Positions 52,782 through 62,377 are shown, numbered from the stretch's first letter. The stretch: 64,000 nt of DNA from an uncultured Eubacterium sp. (GCA_910586225.1 CAJUIL010000009.1:50858-114857), one strand, 5' to 3'. Notes: generated from the letters alone by a model not told the origin. Numbers and translations: made by a program.

Positions 52782-53710
52782 CGAAAACGGCTGATCTCAT
52801 ATTTCTGTCTGGTCAATATGATATTGCGCAGCTGGTGAAAACGGTCATTCAGCTCGCCTTCCGGGATCACCACATCCAGCACCACCGCAATATCATCGAT
52901 CAGACGGTCTGTGATATCATTTTGAATCTCATTCAATACCTGAAATTTTTCCTCATACGTATTCGCTTCCAAAAACTTCATCAGGCAAGGATTTGCCCGA
53001 AGTTCCTCTGTAGCGCTTTCGTGCCTCCCTGTCTTTCGAAACATTTCCCTGCGCTGCTCTCGCTCTTCCATCTGGCGACGCCGCCTTTCATCGTAATAAG
53101 TCCCCTGTCCATAGGCAGATGTATCCATCACATTCTGACGCAGAGCCCGTTTCGACTCAGCCGGAGACTGCGTACGTGGTCGAAGCTGCTGGCGGGTATA
53201 GCTCGACTGCTGCTTGCCATTGTCATTATCTACTGTATGCCATTCAGACTTATCCATGCCGCCTGTCTGTTGCTCTGATCTGTCCAGCCCCTCATCTGAT
53301 TGACGCTGCGGGTCACCCAGGTTCCCGTCTGATTGGCATTTTGGATCATTCAGGCTTTCGCCTGATTGGCGTTTTGGATCATTCAGGCTTTCGCCTAATT
53401 GGCGCTTTGGCTTTAGCCCAAACTGATGTTCAGATTCCCTCGTCCTTCCAACAGACTGATAATCTGCTCCGCCCATCTCCCTGTCAGACTGGTTCTCTGC
53501 CTTATCTATTTTTTCAAACAGACATTGACCATCCTCTCCTTCTCCTGCAAACTGAACCAACGGCCTTACATAAACGCCATAATCGCCGTACAAGGCTTGG
53601 TAAATAATAAGCTTTTCACCTGTTTGCGCATCTGTCGCAGCAGCAACAATCTGATAAATATGATTTGTTAAATCTCTATATAACTCCCCTGTTCCTGGTA
53701 TCCTGTTCAT
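52778..53710 (-). CDS. DUF1653 protein with internal 11-residue repeats
   Basis: 310 residues. The N-terminal 60 match DUF1653 (GELYRDLTNHIYQIVAAATD, YQALYGDYGVYVRPL). The middle is a polar low-complexity segment with repeats close to RQSGESLNDPK, coded by 33-bp tandem DNA repeats. A charged R/E-rich helix follows. The C-terminus (FLEANTYEEKFQVLNEI... DRLIDDIAVVLDVVIPEG) is helical and recurs in clostridial proteins of this kind. Function is unknown. The subtilase gene lies upstream, 45 bp away. Confidence 0.82.
   Translation of the reverse strand: MNRIPGTGELYRDLTNHIYQIVAAATDAQTGEKLIIYQALYGDYGVYVRPLVQFAGEGEDGQCLFEKIDKAENQSDREMGGADYQSVGRTRESEHQFGLKPKRQLGESLNDPKRQSGESLNDPKCQSDGNLGDPQRQSDEGLDRSEQQTGGMDKSEWHTVDNDNGKQQSSYTRQQLRPRTQSPAESKRALRQNVMDTSAYGQGTYYDERRRRQMEEREQRREMFRKTGRHESATEELRANPCLMKFLEANTYEEKFQVLNEIQNDITDRLIDDIAVVLDVVIPEGELNDRFHQLRNIILTRQKYEISRFR
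53296..53394 (-). repeat. 33-bp tandem repeat inside the DUF1653 gene
   Basis: Two nearly identical units (53329-53361, 53362-53394), one diverged unit before them (53296-53328) and a partial one after. The 33-base period keeps the frame, so copy number can vary without breaking the protein. Confidence 0.85.
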
Positions 53711-53755
53711 CTGCCCTGCTTCTTTCTTTGTTTAGTCATTAGCGGCTTACCCGTG

Positions 53756-55915
53756 TTAAGCCTTAGCCTTTAGGATTTTCACCTTACATACTTTTTTCAG
53801 CATTGTACCATCGCTTGTTGTCGCTGTGATCTTCACTGTTTTTCCTACGCCGGCCTTTTTTACCTTCACAACTCCTTTTGCTGATACAGATGCGTAAGCT
53901 GGATTGCTGGAACTCCAGATCACGCCTGTATTTGTAGCATTCTGCGGAAGGATCGTTGCCGCAAGCTGCAGCGTGTTCCCATAACGGACATTTGCGGTCG
54001 TTTTATTCAGCTTCAACCCGGATGCCTGCACAATAACCCTCGACAGGTCTAAAATGCCTCCCGTCACACAAGCATTTTCGATCGCATCCACATTGCGCGT
54101 ACAGCGCATCAGCAGATTTCGCAGCTCTGCGGCTCCGCTCGCAGGATTAACGCTGCGCAGTACCGCTGCAGCCCCGGTTACCATCGGTGCAGCCATAGAG
54201 GAACCCGACATCAGATCGCGTTTTTCAAATTGAGAAGTGTCCGGATCTGCATAAGATACCGCGATATTATCAATATAATACGTCGTGGGCCTTGTTTTAT
54301 TCGTTGTGATCCCAATTAATGCAAGATATGTTCTGCCGCCTGCCGTCACAAATCGGGATTCTTCGGGTGTGCTCACCTTTTCCACAGATTCCCAGGCCGG
54401 CACGCCGCCCCCATCATTGTCCGCCATCATACAGCTGACATAATACGTCTTATCTGTATCCAGTCCCCAGTCCGTAACATCCAAGTAAATAAATCCCGCC
54501 TGCTCCACACCATTTTTAAACAAGCTGTCGTCCGCCGCTTTCGGCGCCCCAAACCTCCGGTTGTAATTCACCGTATATTCCAAACACCCATCCGACTGAT
54601 CCGAAAATCCCATTTCCTGCTCATGACTCAGCTTTACTGTATAATCCGTCTCCAATCCCGCAATCCCAGACGCTTGCTTAAAATCTTCGATGCTTTCCAC
54701 CGTATTATAATAGGAAGTCATTTGCTCCCGCTTCTCCTTTGTCCAAAGCTGCGGCAAAAACTTCGCCTGATGTACCGTAGACACAATATTCGACCCTGGC
54801 GCAAACAGATCCACCTGCGTATTCCCATAATCTGAAAAATACACCCGCTCATCATTCTCGTCACTTGCTCCGGCCACTACCACGTATTTGCTTTTCAGAT
54901 CATATGGCACCGTACGCATCGAAGAAGGCACCGCATCCCAGTCCACGGCGTCATTTCCCGCCGCAAACACCGTCAGCGCACCATTTGCCCCCATTTTGTC
55001 GATCAGAGTATTCAAAATAGCGCCCGAATCCCGGCTGCCGCCCCAGGAGCAGTTTACCGCAGCCACCTGCACCCCAAGCTGCTGCGCGCGCACAATATAT
55101 TCAAATGCCCGCACCGCTCCAGCCACATCAAAAACATCAGAATCGTCCTTGACTACCTTTAACGCCATGATCTTTGCATTACTGATCCCTGTAATACCAT
55201 CCGCATCGTCCGGCTGCGCGGCGATCACACCTGCACAATGCGTCCCATGTCCGTCCGTATCCATTGGATCATCATCTTCATTTGCAAAATCATACCCATA
55301 GGTCCCTTCCAGCCCTTTCGACTGATATGGATTAACCCACATCGAATCCCGCAGATCCTCATTTGTATAATCCACCCCGGTATCGATCAGCGCCACAACC
55401 GGCTGCATCGACGGCTTCGCATCCATCTGCGAATAGCCGATACCCTCGCTCTTTGTCTGCAGCGCTCCGCCGCCATCCAGATACCACTGATAATCTGACT
55501 GCGTACCGTCCCGCTTATCACATAAATGCGCATAGCTGTTCGGCGCAACCGCATCCACATAATACTTCTTAGCCACGATCTCCATCAGCTCTTCCGTAGA
55601 ATATGTATCTGAGCTGACAAGCGCAACATAATCCTTGATCTTATCAGACGGCGCATCCTGCGTCTTGCCAAACTCCCAGCATTCCTCCACCTGGATCTCC
55701 TGGTCAAAGCTTGCGACGCCTTCCTTTGTCAGGGCAGCCGCCTGCGTCGTCGACATCGAAACAAGCGCCTCCCCCTTCACATAAGTACCCTCTTCCAGCT
55801 CTGGCACCTCCACCTCTTGTACCTGCTCCTGCGCAAAAACCGCGCACGGCGCCAAGGCCGCCGAAAAAGCCGCTGCCGCCGCTAACAATCCTGCCACTAT
55901 CCTTCTTCTACCCAT
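53756..55915 (-). CDS. Secreted subtilisin-like serine protease with Big2-type C-terminus
   Basis: 719 residues. Signal peptide (AGLLAAAAAFSAALAPCAVFA), then a pro-region to about 160. The S8 triad is VALIDTGVDY (Asp 178), DGHGTHCAGV (His 223) and SGSSMAAPMVTG (Ser near 580). A beta-rich insert (about 390-550) splits the catalytic domain. The last 85 residues (LKLNKTTANVRYGNTLQLAA, NPAYASVSAKGVVKV) are a Big2-type Ig domain. No anchor motif is seen. It acts outside the cell on proteins, target unknown. Confidence 0.92.
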   Translation of the reverse strand: MGRRRIVAGLLAAAAAFSAALAPCAVFAQEQVQEVEVPELEEGTYVKGEALVSMSTTQAAALTKEGVASFDQEIQVEECWEFGKTQDAPSDKIKDYVALVSSDTYSTEELMEIVAKKYYVDAVAPNSYAHLCDKRDGTQSDYQWYLDGGGALQTKSEGIGYSQMDAKPSMQPVVALIDTGVDYTNEDLRDSMWVNPYQSKGLEGTYGYDFANEDDDPMDTDGHGTHCAGVIAAQPDDADGITGISNAKIMALKVVKDDSDVFDVAGAVRAFEYIVRAQQLGVQVAAVNCSWGGSRDSGAILNTLIDKMGANGALTVFAAGNDAVDWDAVPSSMRTVPYDLKSKYVVVAGASDENDERVYFSDYGNTQVDLFAPGSNIVSTVHQAKFLPQLWTKEKREQMTSYYNTVESIEDFKQASGIAGLETDYTVKLSHEQEMGFSDQSDGCLEYTVNYNRRFGAPKAADDSLFKNGVEQAGFIYLDVTDWGLDTDKTYYVSCMMADNDGGGVPAWESVEKVSTPEESRFVTAGGRTYLALIGITTNKTRPTTYYIDNIAVSYADPDTSQFEKRDLMSGSSMAAPMVTGAAAVLRSVNPASGAAELRNLLMRCTRNVDAIENACVTGGILDLSRVIVQASGLKLNKTTANVRYGNTLQLAATILPQNATNTGVIWSSSNPAYASVSAKGVVKVKKAGVGKTVKITATTSDGTMLKKVCKVKILKAKA

Positions 55916-56006
55916 ACCGTATCCTTTCCTCCTGTTCTCAAACCGTGTTTATTTATTTAAATCCGAAAAAATTCCTGTATTTTTTTGGATATTAAGACAT
56001 TTTCAT

Positions 56007-56471
56007 CTAAAATTCACAATTAGGATACAACTGGGCAAGCAGTCCCTGGCATCCCTCAAGGATCTGCTCATACACCTCGTCAAACGCACCCGTATACCAC
56101 GGGTCCTCAATGTCTCCATTATGGCCAGCAAAGCTTCGCAGCTTACTGACCTTCCCCTGCGGATCATCCCCGATCAGCCTGCTTAAATTGCGTACATTCA
56201 TACGGTCCATTACAATCAAATAATCGTAGTAGCTGTAATCAGCCCTTGTGACTTGTCTGGCATGATGCCCCGCACAGGAAATCCCATGCCGGTTCAACTC
56301 CGCCCTTGCGGGAGGGTAAACCGGATTGCCGATTTCCTCTGTGCTGGTGGCGGCTGATGCGATTTCAAAGTCAGACGTTAGGTGGTATTTTTGGACTAAG
56401 TCTTTCATTACGTATTCAGCGATTGGGCTGCGGCAGATGTTGCCGTGGCATATAAATAGTATTTTTATCAT
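56007..56471 (-). CDS. Low-molecular-weight protein tyrosine phosphatase
   Basis: 154 residues. The P-loop is CHGNICRSP at the start (Cys 9, Arg 15), and the general acid lies in IEDPWYTGAFDEVYE near 128. In Firmicutes such enzymes often dephosphorylate BY-kinases that control capsule assembly. Two polysaccharide loci lie elsewhere in this window, though far away. It is the last chromosomal gene before the prophage end. Confidence 0.93.
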   Translation of the reverse strand: MIKILFICHGNICRSPIAEYVMKDLVQKYHLTSDFEIASAATSTEEIGNPVYPPARAELNRHGISCAGHHARQVTRADYSYYDYLIVMDRMNVRNLSRLIGDDPQGKVSKLRSFAGHNGDIEDPWYTGAFDEVYEQILEGCQGLLAQLYPNCEF

Positions 56472-56587
56472 GTTGCTAAAACCCTTGAAAATGCTTTGTT
56501 TTAGGAAATTCTAAGCATTTTCTGCTCCTTTCTGCTTTCTTCGTTTTCCTCATATCTTATCATAAATTATCATAGTTTTGTGTGAAT

Positions 56588-56628
56588 TTGAGTTATAAAT
56601 TGAGTTAAATTATAAATTTGTAACTCAA
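56588..56628. repeat. AT-rich inverted repeat next to the integrase gene
   Basis: TTGAGTTA (56588-56595) and TAACTCAA (56621-56628), with further AT-rich pairing and an extra GAGTTA between. It lies between the integrase stop and the phosphatase gene, where the prophage attachment site is expected, and could also be a weak terminator. I cannot define the att core without the other prophage end. Confidence 0.4.
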
Positions 56629-56658
56629 GGGAAAATGCTGTATTTATGCGTATATTCT

Positions 56659-57876
56659 CTATATAACAGATTTCCGTTTTGATTTTAACTCACAGATTTC
56701 AGCCATTTCCTTTTTAGCATCCTCATACTGTACATGAGTATATGTATTCAGAGTTACTCCTATATCGCTATGTCCCATGATGTATTGCAATGTTTTAGGA
56801 TTCATACCCGACTTTGCCATGTTGCTACAAAACGTATGCCGGCATACGTGAGGAGTCACTTTTGGCATTTGTGCTTTGTGTATACTGTTGTATTTCTCTC
56901 GGATATGCTGAAAGTACTTCTCCCAGTGCAGAGCAACCATAGGTATACCATTTTTGTCGAGGTATAAAAAACCGGTTTTGCCACCAATTATCGGTTCGAC
57001 CTTTGGTTTCTTCCTGTTTTGAATGATGGTTTTAAGACACTCGTACACTTCATCTGCCATCGGAATTTCCCTTGTGCCGCACGAAGTTTTTGTGTCCTCA
57101 ATCACATACTGCATATCCCTTGTCCTCTGTAGTTGGTGGTCTATTATTATTTTTCGATTTTTCATATCCAAATCAGAAAGGGTTAAGCCGACAAACTCCG
57201 AAATCCTCATTCCGGTATTAAAAAGAATAAAAATACCTTCATAGTATTTACAGAAATGCTTGTCATTCTTCACAAACTCCAAAAACTGCAGCTCCTGCTT
57301 TTTTGTGATTGCCTCTCTCGTCACGCTATCATTGACGACAACTGTAGCAAGCTGGAATTCAAACGGATTTTTCACAAGAAAATCATCATCAACCGCCATT
57401 TGGAATGCTGGACGAATAACGCCACGGATAGAATGTATGGAACTGTAACCTCTGCCGTCCTTCTGCAATTTAATCAGCCACGCTTTAGCGTCCGACAGCT
57501 TAACCTTATCAATCCGTTTCGTCCCAAATTCCTCTTTTTTAATTATATTGATAACAAAATTATAGTTTGCCTGCGTATTGTGCCTGACTCCCGTCTTTTG
57601 TGATATATACTTTTCGACAAGCTGCAGGACGGTCATATTTCCGCCACAAGGCGCAATGCCGCTGTTCAAATCCGCTGCTATCTGTTTTTCTTTTTCACGC
57701 AGTGATAAATCCTTGCGTTTTCCACTTGGCGTTTTGTCAGATGGGAGCAGTTTCCAGCTATATACTGCCTTTCTCTCTCCTAAAATATTTGTATACTGAT
57801 ACCTATACCTCCCATCCTTTCCCTGTGTTTCCCCGTCATTCAGCACACGACCTTTACTATCTTTTCTTCGTTTCAT
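56659..57876 (-). CDS. int: Phage-type tyrosine recombinase (integrase)
   Basis: 405 residues from ATG 57876, which has AAAGGAG before it; the frame reaches 57930. An N-terminal AP2-like arm-binding domain (GRYRYQYTNILGERKAVY) and a SAM-like core-binding domain precede the catalytic part with Arg in NTGMRISEFVGL, His-x-x-Arg in PHVCRHTFCSNMA, GHSD and the Tyr in NTYTHVQYEDAK. This is the Tn916/phage Int layout. It inserts and excises the element together with the excisionase upstream. No tRNA gene is visible at the target. Confidence 0.94.
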   Translation of the reverse strand: MKRRKDSKGRVLNDGETQGKDGRYRYQYTNILGERKAVYSWKLLPSDKTPSGKRKDLSLREKEKQIAADLNSGIAPCGGNMTVLQLVEKYISQKTGVRHNTQANYNFVINIIKKEEFGTKRIDKVKLSDAKAWLIKLQKDGRGYSSIHSIRGVIRPAFQMAVDDDFLVKNPFEFQLATVVVNDSVTREAITKKQELQFLEFVKNDKHFCKYYEGIFILFNTGMRISEFVGLTLSDLDMKNRKIIIDHQLQRTRDMQYVIEDTKTSCGTREIPMADEVYECLKTIIQNRKKPKVEPIIGGKTGFLYLDKNGIPMVALHWEKYFQHIREKYNSIHKAQMPKVTPHVCRHTFCSNMAKSGMNPKTLQYIMGHSDIGVTLNTYTHVQYEDAKKEMAEICELKSKRKSVI

Positions 57877-57980
57877 ATTCGCTCCTTTCTGTACAAAAAG
57901 AGCATTGCAAGTAAGACAAATATACCACAAGCAACGCCCTTTTTCAATCTCTTTGATAACTTATAATAGGATATGACAAC

Positions 57981-58181
57981 TTATATAGCGTCAACACTTT
58001 CCAGATACTTTTCAAGTCCTTTTCTTTTAATCATGGTTTTTGTCCCGTTTTTTAAAATAAAATCATATTCACCCTCTCGTAATCTTCCTCTAAGCGTTGT
58101 TTCACTGATACCGCTATATGCAGCGGCTTCTTCCACAGTCAGTAGTATTTTATCTTTTATTTCAACCCTGATTTCTTTCAT
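57981..58181 (-). CDS. xis: Excisionase-like DNA-binding protein
   Basis: 66 residues: LLTVEEAAAYSGISETTLRGR is a winged-helix excisionase (MerR/Xis-like) motif. The tail KNGTKTMIKRKGLEKYLES is typical of Tn916-type Xis. It lies directly upstream of int on the same strand and has a strong AAGGAGG ribosome binding site. Confidence 0.82.
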   Translation of the reverse strand: MKEIRVEIKDKILLTVEEAAAYSGISETTLRGRLREGEYDFILKNGTKTMIKRKGLEKYLESVDAI

Positions 58182-58205
58182 TTCCCGTTATCCTCCTTCT
58201 CCTTT

Positions 58206-58394
58206 TTATATCTCCTTGCGCCCTGATTCGCTTGCTTTGTCTGCTCTCTTTCTGCGGTAATCTTCCATGGCTCTTTTACATTCCTCTATTGCACCTATTT
58301 CTCTATACTTTTTTAATTCTAACGCCCCTCCATCCCTATATTCTTTAAGCATATCTTGAATTTCGTCAAATCCTTCAATTTTGCATGATTGCAT
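58206..58394 (-). CDS. Small helical phage protein, unknown
   Basis: 62 residues, highly charged and helical (EYRDGGALELKKYREIGAIE, then YRRKRADKASESGRKE). It lies between the minor capsid gene (43 bp) and xis (24 bp). No family is recognised; a true gene is likely from the tight spacing. Confidence 0.5.
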   Translation of the reverse strand: MQSCKIEGFDEIQDMLKEYRDGGALELKKYREIGAIEECKRAMEDYRRKRADKASESGRKEI

Positions 58395-58436
58395 TTTGAT
58401 ACCTCCATATTCATATCGCGTTCAGAAAAATACACG

Positions 58437-59693
58437 CTATTCATGCTCTTTTATGTACCTTTTCGCCCCTGCATTACTCCGCTTTGTCTGCTCCCTGCCG
58501 AAATCAGCCACCTTTATTCGGTCATACTGCGGCTGCAAATCGTTCTGTTTGCAGAAATCGTTGTATGCCTTGTTTTTCTGTGTCAGTTGGTATGCCATTC
58601 GGTCATAATCCCTCTGCAATATCTCCTTAACGTCCGTTTCTGCCACTCCTGCAATTTCCTGCTCCTTAACAATCAGCTTGCGTTTCCATGCCCGCAGGCT
58701 CCGCTCCATTGCACGCTGTTTCTGCTGAAGCTCGTAGCGTTTTCTGTTTTCCTCACTGTCTATTTTCAGATTTCCGTTTTCGTCCACATAGGGATTGCGT
58801 AAGCGCTTATCCCAAGGCTTGTGTGAGTGGCGGCAATTATACCCATGCAATCCAAGCGGATTTTTAACGGATCCGGATCCGCTTTGTGGGTCTATGTCAT
58901 ATCCAGTAGAATCCAGCAAATTAGGATAACCCTTTTCGGATCCTCTTATCCGGTAAACTTTCCCTTGCCAGTCTGTATGAGAAGCAAGTGCCGGCTGTCC
59001 TTTCTGCGCCACTCTCGCCCCTAAATGCGCCGATACAAGGACATACTCAATTCCACCCTCAACTATGTATTGATTCGTCACTTGCGCCGCCGTCTGATTC
59101 ATGGAAGTGACAACGCAACACCGCACCGCCGCTTCCAGTGTCCGGCGCGCTCCGCTCGGATAGTCCACATAGATTCCACGTCCGGCATGCCTATCCAAAA
59201 TATCACACACCGCCGCCGAATAGCTTTGCACTCCTGCCGCCACTCGCAAATCAGCTTCGTCAAGCATATTGATAAGGTCAATTTGTGATTGCTTCATAGT
59301 TGTGCGTGTGAGGTTTGTCAGTTCCCCAAGGCTTTTCTTAAATTCAGCATCCATAACACGGATTACAGCGGCATTTTTAAGCGGATTGGATAATTCTATG
59401 CCTAACTGCCCTAAAGTCGCTCTGTCATCCTCCCATGAGGTCAGAACAGCGTCTTGCAGGAGGGAGCGGAGTTCTTTCTGTGTCAGCCCTGTTAATTTCC
59501 GCAATTTCTGCTCAATCGCCGCTTGGCTCTCTCCCATCTGCTTTAGTTTCCAAATAAGCCGGTCAGCAGTTGCGGTCATTTCCCCGGCGGAGAGTAGGCG
59601 TCGGGTTATGTCTTTGAGGATAAAGTTTTCAAGTTGGCGGTATAACTCTAGCAATCTATCCTCTTTGTTTGTGAAGTAGTCTGGTGACAGCAT
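58437..59693 (-). CDS. Phage minor capsid protein (head morphogenesis type)
   Basis: 418 residues of the phage minor capsid 2 group. The first 150 residues are helical and interact with the portal. Residues 190-290 carry SMNQTAAQVTNQYIVEGGIE and LVSAHLGARVAQ, and HGYNCRHSHKPW holds the conserved Cys/His site of head-morphogenesis proteins. A charged helical C-terminus ends it. Its normal place is after the portal gene, as seen here. After it one expects scaffold and major capsid genes, but none follow. Confidence 0.87.
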   Translation of the reverse strand: MLSPDYFTNKEDRLLELYRQLENFILKDITRRLLSAGEMTATADRLIWKLKQMGESQAAIEQKLRKLTGLTQKELRSLLQDAVLTSWEDDRATLGQLGIELSNPLKNAAVIRVMDAEFKKSLGELTNLTRTTMKQSQIDLINMLDEADLRVAAGVQSYSAAVCDILDRHAGRGIYVDYPSGARRTLEAAVRCCVVTSMNQTAAQVTNQYIVEGGIEYVLVSAHLGARVAQKGQPALASHTDWQGKVYRIRGSEKGYPNLLDSTGYDIDPQSGSGSVKNPLGLHGYNCRHSHKPWDKRLRNPYVDENGNLKIDSEENRKRYELQQKQRAMERSLRAWKRKLIVKEQEIAGVAETDVKEILQRDYDRMAYQLTQKNKAYNDFCKQNDLQPQYDRIKVADFGREQTKRSNAGAKRYIKEHE

Positions 59694-59958
59694 TGCAACC
59701 CCCTAATGAATTTTCAACAAGTGGTATGTTGAGTCTTGAATTTATAAGGGAACTTTGAAAGTTTTGTGCTTTTGCAAATTCCAATTCCGCTATTCTTTGC
59801 TCGCATTCTGCAACAGCGACTTTTCTTAGCAAATCTATTGCATACTGCACTCCATCTCCATATCCGTCATAATATTGTGGTGAATCTGATTCCATTATTT
59901 TGTCATCTGCTTCATCAGCTTCTCTCTCAAGCTGTGAAATTATAGGCATTAAATCCAC
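59656..59958 (-). CDS. Small phage protein, unknown
   Basis: 100 residues, acidic start (QLEREADEADDKIMESDSPQ) and DGYGDGVQYAIDLLRKV in the middle. The 3' end overlaps the minor capsid gene by 38 bp in another frame. It is probably real because of phage-like packing, but no function can be assigned. Confidence 0.5.
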   Translation of the reverse strand: MDLMPIISQLEREADEADDKIMESDSPQYYDGYGDGVQYAIDLLRKVAVAECEQRIAELEFAKAQNFQSSLINSRLNIPLVENSLGGCNAVTRLLHKQRG

Positions 59959-59961
59959 TCC

Positions 59962-60393
59962 CTACTCCCTTCCCACTGTCCTCTTGACTAAATCTATCCA
60001 TTCCTGCTTGTGTTGTTGCTTTGCCTTTTCAAACCAATGGTCGCCTGTTCCTGCGGTGTGGTATGTAAGAGGTTGTCCTGTCGGATGCTTGCTTGGCGGC
60101 GAGTACCAGCCTGTTATATTTCCACCCGCGTCCCTTATTGGGATATTCGGGCCATATACCTTACCTTCATACTGATAATGTGCATAAGGCGTGTTATACT
60201 CAATCTCTCCACCATATATCCCCTGTGGATAGTTCACGCTGTTTCGGAGCGCTCCCTGCTGGAATGGTATCAGAGGGTCGCAGTCGGCGACTACCTGCAT
60301 ATTCAAAAGTTTCTGACATTCCCTTAGATTGCGCCGCAACCTTGCATCGCTTATATCAATATCAACATTCCCTATGTGCTGTCTGATTCTCAT
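59962..60393 (-). CDS. Phage minor capsid/head-tail joining-type protein
   Basis: 143 residues. FQQGALRNSVNYPQGIYGGE, then YNTPYAHYQYEGKVYGP and the end TGDHWFEKAKQQHKQEWIDL match the minor capsid group found after portal genes in siphovirus-like clostridial phages. It probably sits in the neck of the virion. It lies three bases from the next gene. Confidence 0.75.
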   Translation of the reverse strand: MRIRQHIGNVDIDISDARLRRNLRECQKLLNMQVVADCDPLIPFQQGALRNSVNYPQGIYGGEIEYNTPYAHYQYEGKVYGPNIPIRDAGGNITGWYSPPSKHPTGQPLTYHTAGTGDHWFEKAKQQHKQEWIDLVKRTVGRE

Positions 60394-60406
60394 AAAATCA
60401 CGCTTT

Positions 60407-60622
60407 CTAACAGTTATTCCGGCAATGATACAATTTGATTCTGCTCACAATCATAGCCGGACTATTTGCTTTTCTGTACCATTTCGGCGGTCGGCGCAAA
60501 AACCGCTCATGTTCTTTAATCTTTTCAAATGCTTTCCGCAAGGCTTCTGTCAACTTCTCTATCTGCTCTGCAATCGGTGTCCATGCTTCTATAATTTTGT
60601 CTACCATTTCTTGTAATGTCAT
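60407..60622 (-). CDS. Small phage protein, unknown
   Basis: 71 residues: an amphipathic helix (MVDKIIEAWTPIAEQIEKLT) followed by a basic tail with RRPPKWYRKANSP. It is packed between the portal and minor capsid genes with gaps of 3 and 13 bp. No family is recognised. Confidence 0.55.
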   Translation of the reverse strand: MTLQEMVDKIIEAWTPIAEQIEKLTEALRKAFEKIKEHERFLRRPPKWYRKANSPAMIVSRIKLYHCRNNC

Positions 60623-60625
60623 TCC

Positions 60626-62116
60626 CTATTCCTCCCTAAACAATCCTTCCTGCGTCTCATTCGCCCGGCTTTCTTCAACAGCCTCCTGCACCATCTGCTT
60701 TGCCTCTTCCTCTGTATATCCCCTATGCAGCACAAGCCATTTCCACTTTGCCATATATCCCTGATTGGCAAGCTGCAAATCCATAGCTGCATCTTCTTCC
60801 TCGTTTTTCAGTAGATCGGCAAAAGAGCAGAACAGTTCATAGTTTCCATTATCCGAAATCGGCACATCACCGTTAATTACGAGCATAGCATTGATGATAT
60901 ACGCTATGTCATGGATAGCGCCCACACGCCCGTCTCCGTTGGAATTAGGCTTGTCCAGCACATCACGGTATGATAATGCTGTATCAGCTGTTCTTTTCTG
61001 GGTGACACGTACCTGTGTTGCCGTGGTTGCCTGTATGGATTGCCCATCAAAGACGAAATATCCGGGGTCAAATCCACATTTGAACCCAATTACCGACAGA
61101 TAGAAATTGATTCCCTCTTTCCGGCTTGTTATCTGCAATGTTGGCTGCCACTGCTCCACTGGTGAATTTCCACCGTTTAAATCCAAGCCAGTTTTGTCAA
61201 TAAATTCCGGCAGCTCAATCCCATTTTGATTTGCATATATAATCGCGGACTGGTCTATCATCATCATTGGGGAAGAATTTTTTGTTTCTTTCCCAAGTGT
61301 TGACATTGCAATATCCAGTGCCCGAAATTCCTCCATACAGTTCGCAAAGCAAGGTACTCCCAGGGGGCTGTCAGAATCAATAAAATTGTAAACCGGGCAT
61401 TTTATGTACCTGAACAACGGCTTTTCAAGGTTCTCTGCCCAAAACTCCGGCTCAATGTCTGCCCATTTGGTCTGTGATAATGGTATCTCACGACCAACAT
61501 CATCTTGATTGTCGGAGATAAATGCTTTGGTGGAAACATGATAGATTCTGACGGTTTCGCTTTCTCCTGCTTCATTCTGCCGTGTTTTGATTTCAAAACG
61601 ATGCCACTCCATCTTTGTGTAAAACTTTTTCCCCTCTGAATGATAGGAAAAAAAGATTGCTGCCAATATATCCTTATTGCTGTCAAACTCCGTAACGAGG
61701 AACATATCGTTAGGAGACAAAAATTCTAATCCACGCCCTCCTACTCCTCCCCACTTGACCATCACGCCTCCCCAAAATACCATAGTATGTATATTGTCCT
61801 TTGCGTTCTGCAAGAAGTAACTGTCAATGATTTTCTGCATCTTCTCAGGCATATCTCCGCTGCGGATTCCCTGGACCTTAACATCAATATTTTGCGTTAT
61901 CAGCTTCGCCCATTCCTCCGCTATGGTATTCCAAAATTCGATTGTGCGCCCGTCACTTTCCTTTAACCACGGCGGCTTCCCGCTTTCCAACTGCCCCCAC
62001 AGCTTAATAGCAGCGTCCATTTCCGGCGACAGGTATGTTTCAACACCGAAAGCCTTTTCAGCGTCCGTTTTAAACAGCATTTTGAATTTCTCCTTTATCC
62101 ATGTTATCAGTCCCAT
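60626..62116 (-). CDS. Phage portal protein
   Basis: 496 residues. The pattern VFWGGVMVKWGG, PNDMFLVTEFDSNKDILAA and MDIAMSTL-like helices (here RALDIAMSTLGKET) fit the SPP1/A118-like portal family. GYFVFDGQSIQATTATQVRV is characteristic of the wing/crown junction in clostridial phages. The dodecameric ring is the DNA gate of the head. It follows the terminase gene and several small genes and precedes minor capsid genes, in the normal order for late phage genes. Confidence 0.9.
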   Translation of the reverse strand: MGLITWIKEKFKMLFKTDAEKAFGVETYLSPEMDAAIKLWGQLESGKPPWLKESDGRTIEFWNTIAEEWAKLITQNIDVKVQGIRSGDMPEKMQKIIDSYFLQNAKDNIHTMVFWGGVMVKWGGVGGRGLEFLSPNDMFLVTEFDSNKDILAAIFFSYHSEGKKFYTKMEWHRFEIKTRQNEAGESETVRIYHVSTKAFISDNQDDVGREIPLSQTKWADIEPEFWAENLEKPLFRYIKCPVYNFIDSDSPLGVPCFANCMEEFRALDIAMSTLGKETKNSSPMMMIDQSAIIYANQNGIELPEFIDKTGLDLNGGNSPVEQWQPTLQITSRKEGINFYLSVIGFKCGFDPGYFVFDGQSIQATTATQVRVTQKRTADTALSYRDVLDKPNSNGDGRVGAIHDIAYIINAMLVINGDVPISDNGNYELFCSFADLLKNEEEDAAMDLQLANQGYMAKWKWLVLHRGYTEEEAKQMVQEAVEESRANETQEGLFREE

Positions 62117-62126
62117 TTAATCACCT

Positions 62127-62366
62127 TTATGTTGCAGAATCACACGTTTCATAAACTTCTGTAATCTCCACGGCTTCAACCTCAAAATCAGGTTTCCACC
62201 AACTGCTATCAAAACTTGATAAAGCTTTGTTTTCACTCAAATACGTTTTAATTGCAGTATTTCCAATCTCGCTTACCTTTTTAAATTGATAGTGCCTTGC
62301 CAAGCCGCAGAAAATCTCAGTTCGGTTATTTCGCATGATTACCCATCGTTTTCTCTCTATTTTCAT
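62127..62366 (-). CDS. Small phage protein, unknown
   Basis: 79 residues. IERKRWVIMRNNRTEIFCGL and FKKVSEIGNTAIKTYLSENK recall a short beta-strand protein common in Firmicutes phages. It lies 10 bp upstream of the portal gene. No function is known to me. Confidence 0.6.
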   Translation of the reverse strand: MKIERKRWVIMRNNRTEIFCGLARHYQFKKVSEIGNTAIKTYLSENKALSSFDSSWWKPDFEVEAVEITEVYETCDSAT

Positions 62367-62377
62367 TTCCCCATCTC

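Noticed and set aside
53296..53394. CRISPR-like regular repeats
   Set aside because: The units are adjacent without spacers, lie in frame inside a gene and code for an 11-residue protein repeat.
56500..56658. Prophage attachment core (attL)
   Set aside because: The site should be here, but the other end of the prophage is outside the window, so no core can be defined; no tRNA gene is present as a usual target.
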